From positions 1-64,000 of the forward strand of contig NZ_JPXX01000009.1 in NCBI RefSeq assembly GCF_000771875.1: 64,000 bases of DNA. Direction: 5' to 3'. The position numbers and the translations under genes were made by a program. The DNA comes from Gallibacterium genomosp. 1 (GTDB lineage: Bacteria > Pseudomonadota > Gammaproteobacteria > Enterobacterales > Pasteurellaceae). Of the stretch, positions 31,511 to 40,478 are shown piece by piece. The notes under the pieces were generated by a model. That model worked only from the letters and a program-made list of their open reading frames with translations. It made no database searches and was not told the DNA's origin. Numbering within the stretch: position 1 is the stretch's first letter; the number at the start of each line of letters is the position of its first letter.

Positions 31511-31698
31511 CAAAAATTCCTTAGTGGTTGAAACCTCATCATTTTCGGTGGTAGGATACATTTAATTTAGGAGAGGTTTAAGCTCTCATCAGGGCGATTC
31601 ATAGAGCAATGCTTTATGGTCTTTCTGAGAATTGAAACATACAACCCTACAAAATAAAAATATACTCCCAAAAGATAGGAGAATAAATTATAAAAAGC

Positions 31699-31738
31699 AA
31701 ATAGCTATGAGAAATAAATTCCCCATAGCTATTTTTTT
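31699..31738 (-). terminator. Hairpin between afuA and afuB
   Basis: An 11-bp perfect stem AAATAGCTATG/CATAGCTATTT with a 14-base loop lies in the afuA-afuB gap and is flanked by moderately T-rich sequence on the minus strand. It may attenuate transcription or protect the binding-protein message, as is common after the first gene of importer operons. Confidence 0.55.
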
Positions 31739-31744
31739 GTTTTA

Positions 31745-32778
31745 TTATTTGCTTAATTTGACGTCATTGACCCATTTGTTGATTAAACGTTTTCTTTCAT
31801 CACTTGAGCCGAATTTTTCAAAATCATAATTGATTAATTTAAGTTTTGTCGGATCAAATGCATTAGGAGATTGTTCTGCGGTAGTGTTAGTTAAAGTCTG
31901 TAAAGCCTGACCTTTTTTCCACGCAAGTTCTTGACCTTCTTTAGATAATGCCCAATCAACGAAAAGTTTGGCATTGTCTAGATTTCTTGCACCTTTTAAG
32001 ATACTTACGCCACCGAGTTCATAACCTGTGCCTTCACAAGGAACGACCAAGGCAAGTGGTGCGCCTTTCTCTTTTTCTAAGGCATAATCGTGTAAGAAGC
32101 CGATACCGATAGTGGCTTCACCACGTGCGGCGTTACGTGATGGTGTAATACCGGATTTGGTGTATTGTGAAATATTTTTGTCTAAGGATTTGAAGTATTC
32201 AAATGCTTTCGGTTCACCCCATAATTGGACAAATGTAGCAATGGCGGTATAAGCGGTACCGGAGCTTTGTGGGTCAGCAATTTGAATTTCGCCTTTTAAG
32301 CGCGGATCTAACAAATCACTCCAACATTTTGGTGTTTCTTTAATACCTAATTTTGCTAAACGGTCAGTGTTAACACCAAATCCTAAAATTCCCATATAAA
32401 TGGCAGAGGATAGATTTCCTTTGACTTTGCCTGGATTTCGGAATTTTTCGATAATTTGCGACAAGTTTGCTGATTGATAAGGTTCTAATAAACCTAATTC
32501 CCCAGCTTGGGATTGAGGATCGAAAGTACCTCCATACCAAACATCAGCTTGAGGGTTATTTTTTTCCGCTTCAACTTTAGCAAAAGTGCTACCGGAGCCG
32601 TTACGAATGAATGAAGTTTTAACATCATATTTTTTGAGAATGCTTGTGTTTCAGTTTCACATAATTCATTGGTTGTACTGCAGTAAATGACTAAACGTCC
32701 GGATGCTTGAGCTGTAGAAGCTAATAAAATGGTACTAATGGCTAATGTAGAAAGTTTTAATGAAGTTGATAAATTTAT
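31745..32778 (-). pseudogene. afuA: Disrupted AfuA-type periplasmic binding protein
   Basis: The frame encodes a signal peptide (LKLSTLAISTILLASTAQA) and a binding protein beginning GRLVIYCSTTNELCETE. It breaks at a run of six A (minus strand; 32630-32635), where one extra A would join it to a second frame continuing YDVKTSFIRNGSGSTF and then intact to 31745 (about 344 residues in all). In addition the expected start, 7-8 bases after AGAAGGA, reads ATA (32776-32778), not ATG. Two lesions suggest a decaying gene; sequencing error or slippage rescue at the A-run remains possible for the frameshift. Confidence 0.82.
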
Positions 32779-32841
32779 AGCTATAATCCTTCTATAATGA
32801 AAAATTTGTTCGTTATTATATGAAAAACTTTTATCTGGAAA

Positions 32842-32857
32842 TGTGAGCGAATTCACA
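32842..32857 (-). promoter_or_regulatory. CRP site upstream of afuA
   Basis: TGTGAGCGAATTCACA has two perfect CRP half-sites (TGTGAN6TCACA), centred about 71 bases before the afuA start. No Fur box is seen. Catabolite control fits a sugar-phosphate transporter better than an iron transporter. Confidence 0.75.
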
Positions 32858-32988
32858 AAAGTAAACTTATTTGATGAAAAATATGAGCGAATAAGTAAAT
32901 TTATTTTTCTGATAGATATAATTTTGTTTAGAAAGAAAACAACGATAATGAAGCTTTTGCATTAATCGCCGATGCATTGTTCTTGTGA

Positions 32989-33182
32989 TTATTCTAATTT
33001 ATCTGTAACAAACTTGTAATAAATACCGAACTGTTCCATAGATTTTAAAACTTGAAGTAACTCTTTGCCTAAAGTAGTTAGCCCATATTCCACTTTTGGT
33101 GGATTTGTTTGATAATCTTTTCTAAAGACAATTCCATCATTACATAACTGCCTTTGAAAGTGATTGGTTACGGATTTCGCCG
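32989..33182 (-). pseudogene. 3' remnant of an HxlR-family transcriptional regulator
   Basis: The minus strand encodes about 60 residues matching the C-terminal half of HxlR winged-helix regulators: SVTNHFQRQLCNDGIVFRKD then NPPKVEYGLTTLGKELLQVL and a short end at TAA 32989. The frame is closed by a TAG at the upstream edge and the N-terminal half, with the first helices, is missing. It abuts another truncated gene on the other strand. Confidence 0.7.
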
Positions 33183-33185
33183 GCT

Positions 33186-33299
33186 ATTAGAAGACAATTT
33201 TTTGCAGGAAATGATATACCAATCACTTATGTATGTATCCAAGTAAAAGAACACTCTCTTGATTCATTCACAGCTGATGATGCTGAAATATTAGATTGA
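33186..33299 (+). pseudogene. 3' remnant of a plus-strand gene divergent from the HxlR remnant
   Basis: A 37-codon open tail (RRQFFAGNDIPITYVCIQVK... ending EILD) stops at TGA 33297 with no start codon or upstream coding sequence. HxlR genes are often divergent from an oxidoreductase gene, and the geometry (two C-terminal halves facing away from one junction) fits loss of both N-terminal halves by one deletion. The protein family of the tail is not recognised. Confidence 0.4.
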
Positions 33300-33361
33300 A
33301 GTTATAAGGATTAGTAGAAATTTACAACTTGTTGTTTAAATGTGTGACTGTATTTGGTCAT

Positions 33362-33416
33362 AAAAAATCTGCACCTTTATATGTTGGATAATAAGTCCAA
33401 CTTTAGGGGTGCAGAT
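33362..33416 (-). terminator. Hairpin terminator of the NhaC-type gene
   Basis: A 9-bp stem ATCTGCACC/GGTGCAGAT encloses an inner stem GTTGGA/TCCAAC. On the minus strand it is followed by T6, so it can terminate the upstream transporter gene. Its CCCCTAAAGTTGGACT end resembles IS3-family termini, so it may derive from an IS relic. Confidence 0.6.
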
Positions 33417-33455
33417 CACAATTCAGCCTTTTTCAATATTTTTTATTGTACGATA

Positions 33456-34814
33456 TTACAAAGTCATTGCCGCAATCCAACCGAAAATTAACAACGGAAT
33501 GTTGTAGTGAATGAATGTTGGTACGACTGAATCCCGAATATGATCGTGTTTTCCATCCATATTCAAACCGGATGTTGGACCCAATGTTGAATCAGAAGCT
33601 GGTGATCCAGCATCGCCTAACGCAGCAGATACACCAACAATTGCAGCGGTAGCTAAGGGCGAAAAACCGAAACTAACACATAATGGCACATAAATTGATG
33701 TAATGATTGGAACAGTAGAGAATGATGAGCCGATACCCATTGTGATAAATAGCCCGATCAATAACATTAAGAATACGGCAAACCCTTTGTTATCAGTACC
33801 GATAGTGCTGCTGAAAGTTTGCACCAATTCAGTCACACCGCCGGTTTCATTAATCACTTTGGCAAAGCCGGAAGCGGCAATCATCACAAAACCGATCATT
33901 GCCATCAAACGTAAACCTTGTTGGAAAACATCATTGCTCTCTTTCAGTTTAAAAATACCACCTAAGGCAAATATAATTAAACCAACTAAACCACCAACAA
34001 TAGTGGAGTCAGTGAATAGTTGTAAGGTAAATGCAACAACAATGGAAATAATACTAATCCAGATATGAAATGGTTTAATGTTAGCGATACGATGTTGTAA
34101 ATCCTCAGAGGTAGGTTCACTGCCGTGAACAATATATTCTCTAGGTTTACGGTAGGTGATGAAAATGGCGGTCAACAATCCTAAAATCATTCCAATAACC
34201 GGAATCAACATCGCTAGCGACACTTGCGCAGTAGAAGTTTGCAGTCCGAATTGTGCGCCTGCCTCATTGATATTTTTGACAAGAATATTTTCAATAAAGA
34301 TTTTTCCGAAGCCGACAGGTAACAACATATAAGTTGCAGTTAAACCGAAAGTCAAAATACAGGCTACGGCTCGGCGATCCAGTTTTAATTTATTAAAAAT
34401 ACTGAGTAATGGTGGTACAACAATAGGAATAAAAGCAATATGTACCGGCAAAAGGTTTTGTGAAGAGACAGAAAATGCCAATAACACGGCAAGTAAAAAG
34501 TATTTAAACCAAAATAGTGTTTTATGGCTAGGTGTATGACCTAAACGAACAATCACTTTGTAAGCGAGTAAATCTGTGATCCCTGATTTAGAAATGGCAA
34601 CAGCAAAGGCACCTAAAATAGCATAATTCATTGCGACTGAAGCGCCCCCACCTAAACCATCAGTAAAAACTGAAACGGTTTTGTTCAGATCCAAACCTCC
34701 AACTAATCCTGCAGTAAGTGCAGAAATAATTAGGGCAATTACAACGTTGATACGCATCAAACTCAGTGCAAGCAACACGAGAATGGAGATAACAACTTCA
34801 TTGCTGAATAACAT
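33456..34814 (-). CDS. NhaC-type ion/amino-acid antiporter family membrane protein
   Basis: A polytopic transporter of 452 residues with about 11-12 predicted helices, of the Na+/H+ antiporter (NhaC/YuiF) superfamily. The C-terminal signature [27 protein letters not shown], with clustered polar residues in the membrane, is typical of this group; related proteins move histidine or exchange amino acids. Substrate cannot be inferred from the sequence. Single gene with its own terminator. Confidence 0.8.
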   Translation of the reverse strand: MLFSNEVVISILVLLALSLMRINVVIALIISALTAGLVGGLDLNKTVSVFTDGLGGGASVAMNYAILGAFAVAISKSGITDLLAYKVIVRLGHTPSHKTLFWFKYFLLAVLLAFSVSSQNLLPVHIAFIPIVVPPLLSIFNKLKLDRRAVACILTFGLTATYMLLPVGFGKIFIENILVKNINEAGAQFGLQTSTAQVSLAMLIPVIGMILGLLTAIFITYRKPREYIVHGSEPTSEDLQHRIANIKPFHIWISIISIVVAFTLQLFTDSTIVGGLVGLIIFALGGIFKLKESNDVFQQGLRLMAMIGFVMIAASGFAKVINETGGVTELVQTFSSTIGTDNKGFAVFLMLLIGLFITMGIGSSFSTVPIITSIYVPLCVSFGFSPLATAAIVGVSAALGDAGSPASDSTLGPTSGLNMDGKHDHIRDSVVPTFIHYNIPLLIFGWIAAMTL

Positions 34815-34893
34815 ATGTTGTGTTCCTTAAGTTGATTATGAGAAGTTCCATAATTTACTAAAATTTAACCATTTATCAAGAAATTTTTACATC

Positions 34894-35568
34894 TTAAAGT
34901 TGTGGTGGAAAAATATTAGCTTGTTTTAATTTATTCACCATTAAGCAGAATAATTCTGCTGTTTTTTCAGTATCATAAAGTGCTGAATGGGCTTTGCTTG
35001 GTTCAAATGGAATTCCTGCATTGTCACAGGCTGTACGAAGAACAGTCTGCCCAAACATAAATCCAGCCAAGGTGGCGGTGTCAAAGGTTGAAAATGGGTG
35101 AAACGGATTGCGCTTGATGCCTGTACGATTAATGGCAGCCATTAAAAAATTGTAATCAAACATTGCATTATGGGCGACCAATATTGAACGTTTGCATTCC
35201 GCCGCTTTTTGACCACGCCTAACCATTTGAAAAAATCCGGTTAATGCGGTGAGTTCATCAACCGCATCTCTTTGTGGATCATCGGGATTAATGCCGTTAA
35301 TTTTTAATGAGTTCTGATCAACATTTGCGCCATCAAAAAGTTTAATTTGAAAGTGGCATTTTTCATCGGGATACAATAATCCTTGCTCATCCATTTTTAC
35401 AGTGATGGCGGCTAATTCAAGTAGTCCATCCGTTTGCGCATTTAAACCGGAGGTTTCAACATCCACAATAACAGGGTAATAACCGCGGAAACGATGTTTT
35501 AGTAGCTGATAATTTATACTGTTTTCTGTTGCGTTATTTTCCGAGGTTTGAGAAAGCGTAGTATCCAA
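34894..35568 (-). CDS. rnt: Ribonuclease T
   Basis: A DEDD-family 3'-5' exoribonuclease trimming tRNA and other small RNA ends. The 224-residue product has Exo [10 protein letters not shown], Exo [14 protein letters not shown] and Exo [16 protein letters not shown] with the four metal-binding acids and the catalytic His. The N-terminus carries about 20 extra residues before [15 protein letters not shown], so an internal start is possible though none is clearly better. Confidence 0.96.
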   Translation of the reverse strand: MDTTLSQTSENNATENSINYQLLKHRFRGYYPVIVDVETSGLNAQTDGLLELAAITVKMDEQGLLYPDEKCHFQIKLFDGANVDQNSLKINGINPDDPQRDAVDELTALTGFFQMVRRGQKAAECKRSILVAHNAMFDYNFLMAAINRTGIKRNPFHPFSTFDTATLAGFMFGQTVLRTACDNAGIPFEPSKAHSALYDTEKTAELFCLMVNKLKQANIFPPQL

Positions 35569-35590
35569 ATTATGTTACCTTTAAAAATGA

Positions 35591-35616
35591 CTCACTCCTC
35601 GAAAAAGAGGAGTGAG
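35591..35616 (-). terminator. Intrinsic terminator between gloA and rnt
   Basis: Perfect 10-bp stem CTCACTCCTC/GAGGAGTGAG with a GAAAAA loop. On the minus strand a T-rich tract follows after four bases. It would end gloA transcription before rnt. Confidence 0.75.
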
Positions 35617-35641
35617 CAAAACATAGTGTAATTAAAGAAAA

Positions 35642-36052
35642 TTAATGATTACCTAAACCGTCTTTCGCACTTTTATTTTCAATAAATTCGATTTTGTAAC
35701 CATCAGGATCTTCAATGAATGCAATTACGGTTGTTCCACCTTTTACCGGACCCGGTTCACGTGTTACTTTACCTCCGGCTGCTTTCACTGATTCACAAGT
35801 TGCAGAAATATCATCAACACCGATAGCAATATGACCGAAAGCGGATCCTAAATCGTACTGACTCACGCCCCAATTATAAGTTAATTCGATTACAGCCGTT
35901 TTATCTTCATCGTCATAACCGATGAATACAAGGGAATATTTATATTCAGGGTTTTCACTGCGACGTAAAACGCGCATTCCTAAAACTTCGGTATAGAATT
36001 TGATAGAACGTTCAAGATCACCAACGCGAAGCATAGTATGTAATAAACGCAT
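35642..36052 (-). CDS. gloA: Lactoylglutathione lyase (glyoxalase I)
   Basis: Converts the hemithioacetal of methylglyoxal and glutathione to S-lactoylglutathione. The 136-residue protein has the four metal ligands of the Ni-type enzyme: H5 in [10 protein letters not shown], the Glu in [11 protein letters not shown], the His in FGHIAIGV and the Glu in YKIEFIEN. Length matches E. coli GloA. A good GGAGGAAAT site precedes the ATG. Confidence 0.97.
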   Translation of the reverse strand: MRLLHTMLRVGDLERSIKFYTEVLGMRVLRRSENPEYKYSLVFIGYDDEDKTAVIELTYNWGVSQYDLGSAFGHIAIGVDDISATCESVKAAGGKVTREPGPVKGGTTVIAFIEDPDGYKIEFIENKSAKDGLGNH

Positions 36053-36105
36053 ATTTCCTCCGAAAGATTAATTTAAAGAAAAAACCGAGTGATTATGCCA
36101 TAATA

Positions 36106-36121
36106 TGCGATGTAAATCACA
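36106..36121. promoter_or_regulatory. CRP-like site (TGCGA half-site) between gloA and the membrane protein gene
   Basis: TGCGATGTAAATCACA matches 9 of 10 CRP core positions; the first half-site TGCGA is the form found in Pasteurellaceae Sxy-dependent (CRP-S) sites. It is only 25 bases from the plus-strand start and 54 from gloA. It may be chance. Confidence 0.3.
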
Positions 36122-36145
36122 AAATTTTGTAAAGGTTATTTAAAT

Positions 36146-36949
36146 ATGTCAAATCAAGAAGAGTCAAAAATTAAAGTTATAGGTTTATCGATTTTACCTA
36201 TCTTTATACTTGCATTAGCTGATTTTTTCTTATTAATGGAAAAACCGGTAGGAGAGTCCATTATTTCTCATCTATTAATTGCGGTGTTAGTAGCTCAAAT
36301 GATCTCTCAGTTAATTTTTATTAAAGGAGAAATATGCAATGGACAGCGTTCAAGGTTAAGTCGATGGAACCTCTATTTCTTAATCTTTTGGGGAGGATGG
36401 CTATTGGTAACTTGTTTCCAAGTGCAGGTTTATTTGCCGATTAGATTGGCTTATTGCTGCGGTCTTGCTTTCACTTTAACTACTTGGCAACAGCCCAAAG
36501 AAGAGCAGTTACGACGTGCGATACTATGGTTAGGTGTAGTGATTGGAATCATTGGTTTGATTTTAGCGTTAATTCCACTATTTTTATTTGAATTACAGAC
36601 CAGTTTAACATTTAATCCATTATTGCAAGTTGTCTTAGGTATAACATTGGCTTATTGGGGGCTGTTAGTTTCTCATAACAGATTAAATGGACTAATTGAA
36701 ATTTTGCCTTATTTTGTATTAATTGCTTTGGTTGCCAGTAGTATATTTGCTTTAGTTGCAATAGCGATTATTTATATCGATGGTGTAAAGATTGACCGGA
36801 ATATCCTACATCTTTCTTTTTATTTTATCTGTCATTTACTATTATTAGCTGGTTGGGCTTACCCAATAATACGCAAAGAAAAAGCCTATTATTGGTTGTT
36901 GTTAATAATGATTTTATTATCTGCGTTTTCTCCGATCTTATTGTTTTAA
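36146..36949 (+). CDS. Polytopic membrane protein of unknown function
   Basis: A 267-residue protein with about eight predicted transmembrane helices, short loops and no recognised motif. It is Leu/Ile-rich with a Trp-rich segment (FLIFWGGWLLV). The ATG follows a weak AAAGGTT site. Its stop overlaps the stop of the convergent secreted-protein gene by four bases. No function is proposed. Confidence 0.75.
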   Translation: MSNQEESKIKVIGLSILPIFILALADFFLLMEKPVGESIISHLLIAVLVAQMISQLIFIKGEICNGQRSRLSRWNLYFLIFWGGWLLVTCFQVQVYLPIRLAYCCGLAFTLTTWQQPKEEQLRRAILWLGVVIGIIGLILALIPLFLFELQTSLTFNPLLQVVLGITLAYWGLLVSHNRLNGLIEILPYFVLIALVASSIFALVAIAIIYIDGVKIDRNILHLSFYFICHLLLLAGWAYPIIRKEKAYYWLLLIMILLSAFSPILLF

Positions 36950-37455
36950 TTATGTTTTATAGAGGTTGAGCCGTCATCAAAAACAATTGATTTAATAATC
37001 GGCTTAACCTTAATATCAGAACTGTCACTGGTAAATAACTCTTTACTGAAAGTAGGCATTTCATCTTCAGGAGTAAATGCGATCAGATAATATTGTTGGT
37101 TGGGCTTAAGAATATTGAATTGTTTAAAATTAATATGAGAAAGGCGATTATCAATAATACGATTATTAAAAATAAAAACAGCATACCAAGTCAATTTTTT
37201 TATATTTTGTGAAGATTTATTTTTAATAAGATAAGTTGTTGAAAACATTAATTTTCCGTTATCTTGTTTTTGGATATTTTGTGAAATAACCTGTATGTCA
37301 ACAAGTCGATAAGAATCAAACGGTTTATTAGTAAATGAATTAGGAGGCACTTCGGCAAGTGCTTGAGTACTGAAAATGATGATAAAAATTGCTAGAATAA
37401 ACGCAAAGATAGGGGTTAAAATACTGATAGAAGTGATTTGAAATTTACTATTCAT
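36946..37455 (-). CDS. Secreted or membrane-anchored protein of unknown function
   Basis: A 169-residue protein with an N-terminal hydrophobic segment (about 11-33) ending ALAEVPP, which may be a signal peptide or an anchor. The rest looks like an immunoglobulin-like beta domain (YLIKNKSSQNIKKLTWYAVFIFNNR). No active-site motif is seen. A TATAAATAAG-rich region upstream may hold its promoter. Confidence 0.65.
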   Translation of the reverse strand: MNSKFQITSISILTPIFAFILAIFIIIFSTQALAEVPPNSFTNKPFDSYRLVDIQVISQNIQKQDNGKLMFSTTYLIKNKSSQNIKKLTWYAVFIFNNRIIDNRLSHINFKQFNILKPNQQYYLIAFTPEDEMPTFSKELFTSDSSDIKVKPIIKSIVFDDGSTSIKHN

Positions 37456-37623
37456 ATCTTGATCCTAAATAGTCGCTTATTTATATATTGCGGAATGATA
37501 ACAGTTAGCTAAATATTACGCAAATTTAGAGCAAGAGCTGAAATAGAACTTAGATAATATTATTTACAGTTCAATTAAAAGGAATGTTTAATTAAAATAA
37601 AAGTAGGTAAAGTAGGATATATA

Positions 37624-39000
37624 ATGAAACAGAAACATATTCATATTTTGGGGATTTGTGGCACGTTTATGGGCGGATTGGCAATGATTGCCCGGGAATT
37701 GGGGTACAAAGTTACTGGTTCAGATATCAATGTTTATCCACCAATGAGTGTTTTTTTGCAGAAAAGCGGAATTGAAATTATTCAGAACTATGATATTGAA
37801 CAACTAAAACCTGCTCCTGATCTTGTAATTATTGGTAATGCAATGAAACGTGGTAATCCTTGTGTGGAATATGTCTTAGACAATAATTTACCATATACCT
37901 CAGGGCCGCAATGGTTGCACGACAATTTGCTTAGAGATCGTTGGGTATTGGCTGTTTCTGGAACACACGGTAAAACTACAACGACAGGAATGTTAGCGTG
38001 GATTTTAGATCAAGCCGGATTGCAACCTGGATTTTTAATTGGTGGTATTTCAGGAAATTTCGGTATTTCCGCGCGTTTAGGTAAATCGCCATTTTTTGTG
38101 ATTGAAGCTGATGAGTACGATACAGCTTTTTTTGATAAGCGTTCTAAATTTATCCACTATAATCCTAAGACATTGATTATTAATAATATTGGATTTGATC
38201 ACGCTGATATTTTTGATGATCTGAAGGTTATTCAACGTCAATTTCACCATATGATTAGAACTATTCCATCGAAAGGGCGTATTTTATCTTTTGCTGATGA
38301 GATCAGTGTGAAAGAGACATTGGCGATGGGGTGCTGGAGTGAACAGCAGTTTATAGGCGAAAATAAAGAATGGTTTGCAAAACGTTTGCATAATGACTGT
38401 ACGAAATTTGAGGTTTATCATCAACAGCAAAAAATAGCAGAAGTAGAGTGGAATATTATCGGACAGCATAATATGTTTAATGCTTTAATGGCGATTGCAG
38501 CAGCTTACCACGTAGGTGTTAGTATAGAACAATCTTGTAAAGCTCTTGCTACTTTTGTGAATGCTAACCGTCGTTTAGAAGTGAAGGGTGAAGTGAACAG
38601 AATTACTGTTTATGATGATTTTGCCCATCATCCGGTGGAAATTTCGGCAACATTAACTGCATTAAGGGATAAAGTCGGTGGCGGTGTTCGTATTTTAGCA
38701 GTGCTGGAACCTCGTTCTAATACAATGAAAATGGGCGTTCATACAGGAGAACTTGCACCTGCTTTAGTGAGGGCTGATTATGTTTTTCTATTGCAACCCG
38801 AAAATTTGCCGTGGCAAGTGGTTGATATTGCTAACCAGTGCATTCAGCCGGCTGTTTGGACGGCAGATATTGATTTATTGGTTGATAAAATTGTCGAAGA
38901 AGCCCAGCCTACGGATCATATTTTAGTGATGAGTAATGGCAGCTTTGGCGGAATACATCAAAAAATATTGCAGAACTTGAGAGAAAAGGCAGAACAGTAG
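37624..39000 (+). CDS. mpl: UDP-N-acetylmuramate:tripeptide ligase Mpl
   Basis: Recycles murein tripeptide by ligating L-Ala-gamma-D-Glu-meso-DAP to UDP-MurNAc. The 458-residue Mur-ligase has the N-terminal HILGICGTFMGGLA nucleotide loop, P-loop SGTHGKTTTTGML, catalytic EADEYDTAFFDKRSKF and the C-terminal YDDFAHHPVEI segment. These features distinguish Mpl from MurC. Stand-alone gene with its own terminator. Confidence 0.96.
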   Translation: MKQKHIHILGICGTFMGGLAMIARELGYKVTGSDINVYPPMSVFLQKSGIEIIQNYDIEQLKPAPDLVIIGNAMKRGNPCVEYVLDNNLPYTSGPQWLHDNLLRDRWVLAVSGTHGKTTTTGMLAWILDQAGLQPGFLIGGISGNFGISARLGKSPFFVIEADEYDTAFFDKRSKFIHYNPKTLIINNIGFDHADIFDDLKVIQRQFHHMIRTIPSKGRILSFADEISVKETLAMGCWSEQQFIGENKEWFAKRLHNDCTKFEVYHQQQKIAEVEWNIIGQHNMFNALMAIAAAYHVGVSIEQSCKALATFVNANRRLEVKGEVNRITVYDDFAHHPVEISATLTALRDKVGGGVRILAVLEPRSNTMKMGVHTGELAPALVRADYVFLLQPENLPWQVVDIANQCIQPAVWTADIDLLVDKIVEEAQPTDHILVMSNGSFGGIHQKILQNLREKAEQ

Positions 39001-39051
39001 TCGCTCAAAAAGGTTGAAAATAAGATTTGTATTCAAAAGTTGGATTAAATG

Positions 39052-39077
39052 AAAAAAGCCGCAGTGGATGCGGCTTT
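39052..39077. terminator. Bidirectional terminator between mpl and sodA
   Basis: Perfect 9-bp stem AAAGCCGCA/TGCGGCTTT with a GTGGA loop, flanked by A6 and T3 tracts, between convergent genes. Confidence 0.85.
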
Positions 39078-39107
39078 ATTTCAAATATGTAATCAAATTT
39101 TTTAAAA

Positions 39108-39737
39108 TTATTTTGCTAAATGTTCTTCGTAACGTTGAGCAACGAAATCCCAGTTAATAACATTCCAGAATTCTTTAATGTAGTCCGGACGACGGTTTTG
39201 GAATTTCAAATAATAAGCGTGTTCCCAAACATCAAGACCAACAAGAGGGAAACCTTCGCAACCAGCAATTTCTTTACCCATTAACGGGTTATCTTGGTTT
39301 GCAGTAGAAACGACAGATAATTTACCGTCTTTTAATACCAACCACGCCCAGCCTGAACCGAAACGAGTTGCAGCAGCTTTTTCAAATTCTGCTTTGAAAG
39401 CGTCAACAGAATCGAAATCACGTTCAATTGCTTCTTTTAATTTTCCTTGTAAAGTAGTGCCTTTTTTCAATGATTTCCAGAAAAGGGAATGGTTAAAATG
39501 TCCACCAGCATTGTTGCGTAAACCGGTACGTTTTTCTGCCGGTACTTTATCTAAGTTTGCAGAAAGTTTTCCTGGACACATTGCTTTTAATTCTTCAGAT
39601 AAACCTTCAAGTAATGCATTGGCATTATTGACATAAGCTTGGTGATGTTTTGAATGGTGAATTTCCATAGTTAATGCATCGAAATGTGGTTCTAATGCAT
39701 CGTAAGCGTAACCTAATTCAGGTAATGTGTAAGCCAT
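39108..39737 (-). CDS. sodA: Superoxide dismutase (Mn type)
   Basis: Dismutates superoxide in the cytosol. The 209-residue protein has ligands H27 ([10 protein letters not shown]), the second His in [10 protein letters not shown], and Asp and His in [13 protein letters not shown]. The [10 protein letters not shown] segment with Gln and the overall form suit the Mn-SOD (SodA) subgroup; metal use cannot be proven from sequence. AAGGATGAAATT precedes the ATG. Confidence 0.95.
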   Translation of the reverse strand: MAYTLPELGYAYDALEPHFDALTMEIHHSKHHQAYVNNANALLEGLSEELKAMCPGKLSANLDKVPAEKRTGLRNNAGGHFNHSLFWKSLKKGTTLQGKLKEAIERDFDSVDAFKAEFEKAAATRFGSGWAWLVLKDGKLSVVSTANQDNPLMGKEIAGCEGFPLVGLDVWEHAYYLKFQNRRPDYIKEFWNVINWDFVAQRYEEHLAK

Positions 39738-39850
39738 AATTTCATCCTTTTTTGTTAAAAATATTAATAAAAAGTATCATCAGTATTAAATCGGGGAGAA
39801 GTGTAACAAATTTTTTGAAAGAAAGCACCTCTATTTCCGATAACATAAAC

Positions 39851-40384
39851 CTATACATCCAAAATATGTGCTTTTAGATATTGATAGATTTCTCGATAAG
39901 ATTTAGGCGGTGCATTTTTTTCTTTTTCTTTCAGTGCATTCCGAATTAAAGTACGTAATTTTTGGCGTTCCAATGTGGGATAATCATTCAAAAGCTGGTT
40001 AATCGTTTCATCTCCGTTTTTCAATAATGCTTCGCGATAAGCTTCAATTTTATGTAATAGAATCTGTTGTTGGTTATGTTTATTCTCGAGTTTATCTAAA
40101 GCAACTTGTAATGGTTCAATATCTCGTTGACGTAATAATTTCCCAATAAATTGGATTTGACGACGATAACTTTCACGTGTCAATTTTCTTGCTAAATTAA
40201 CAGCATCGGTAAGTTGTTCATCCAATGGAATCTGACTCAAAGCACTATCCGATAATGCAACAATTTTTTCTCCCATTTTTTTTAAGGCTTCAGCATCACG
40301 TTTTATTTCGCTTTTGCTTACCCAGATAATCTCTTCTTCATCTTCTTCTTGCTGCCATTCAATATCTTTATTTCTATGTCGCAT
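39851..40384 (-). CDS. darP: Ribosome biogenesis factor DarP (YjgA)
   Basis: A DUF615 protein associated with late 50S assembly. The 177-residue product has an acidic N-terminus, then [25 protein letters not shown], a helical region with [19 protein letters not shown], and the C-terminal [23 protein letters not shown]. Length is typical. It is divergent from pmbA, as yjgA/pmbA are in other gamma-proteobacteria. Confidence 0.93.
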   Translation of the reverse strand: MRHRNKDIEWQQEEDEEEIIWVSKSEIKRDAEALKKMGEKIVALSDSALSQIPLDEQLTDAVNLARKLTRESYRRQIQFIGKLLRQRDIEPLQVALDKLENKHNQQQILLHKIEAYREALLKNGDETINQLLNDYPTLERQKLRTLIRNALKEKEKNAPPKSYREIYQYLKAHILDV

Positions 40385-40478
40385 AATCGTTTCCTATTGG
40401 TAGTAAAATAATTCGCCATTGTAGCAGAAGTTGGCTAAAATTCCGAAAATCAAATCAGAATGATTAGAGTGAACAAAA

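Noticed and set aside
31745-32778. Programmed frameshift as the normal way to make AfuA
   Set aside because: Six A could slip, but the expected start codon is also altered to ATA, so loss of function is the simpler reading.
33362-33416. Complete insertion sequence
   Set aside because: Only about 50 bases with paired ends; no transposase frame or target duplication is visible.
36106-36121. Competence-type CRP-S site controlling a competence gene
   Set aside because: Only one half-site has the TGCGA form, the spacing to the plus-strand start is too short for usual activation and the adjoining genes are not competence genes.
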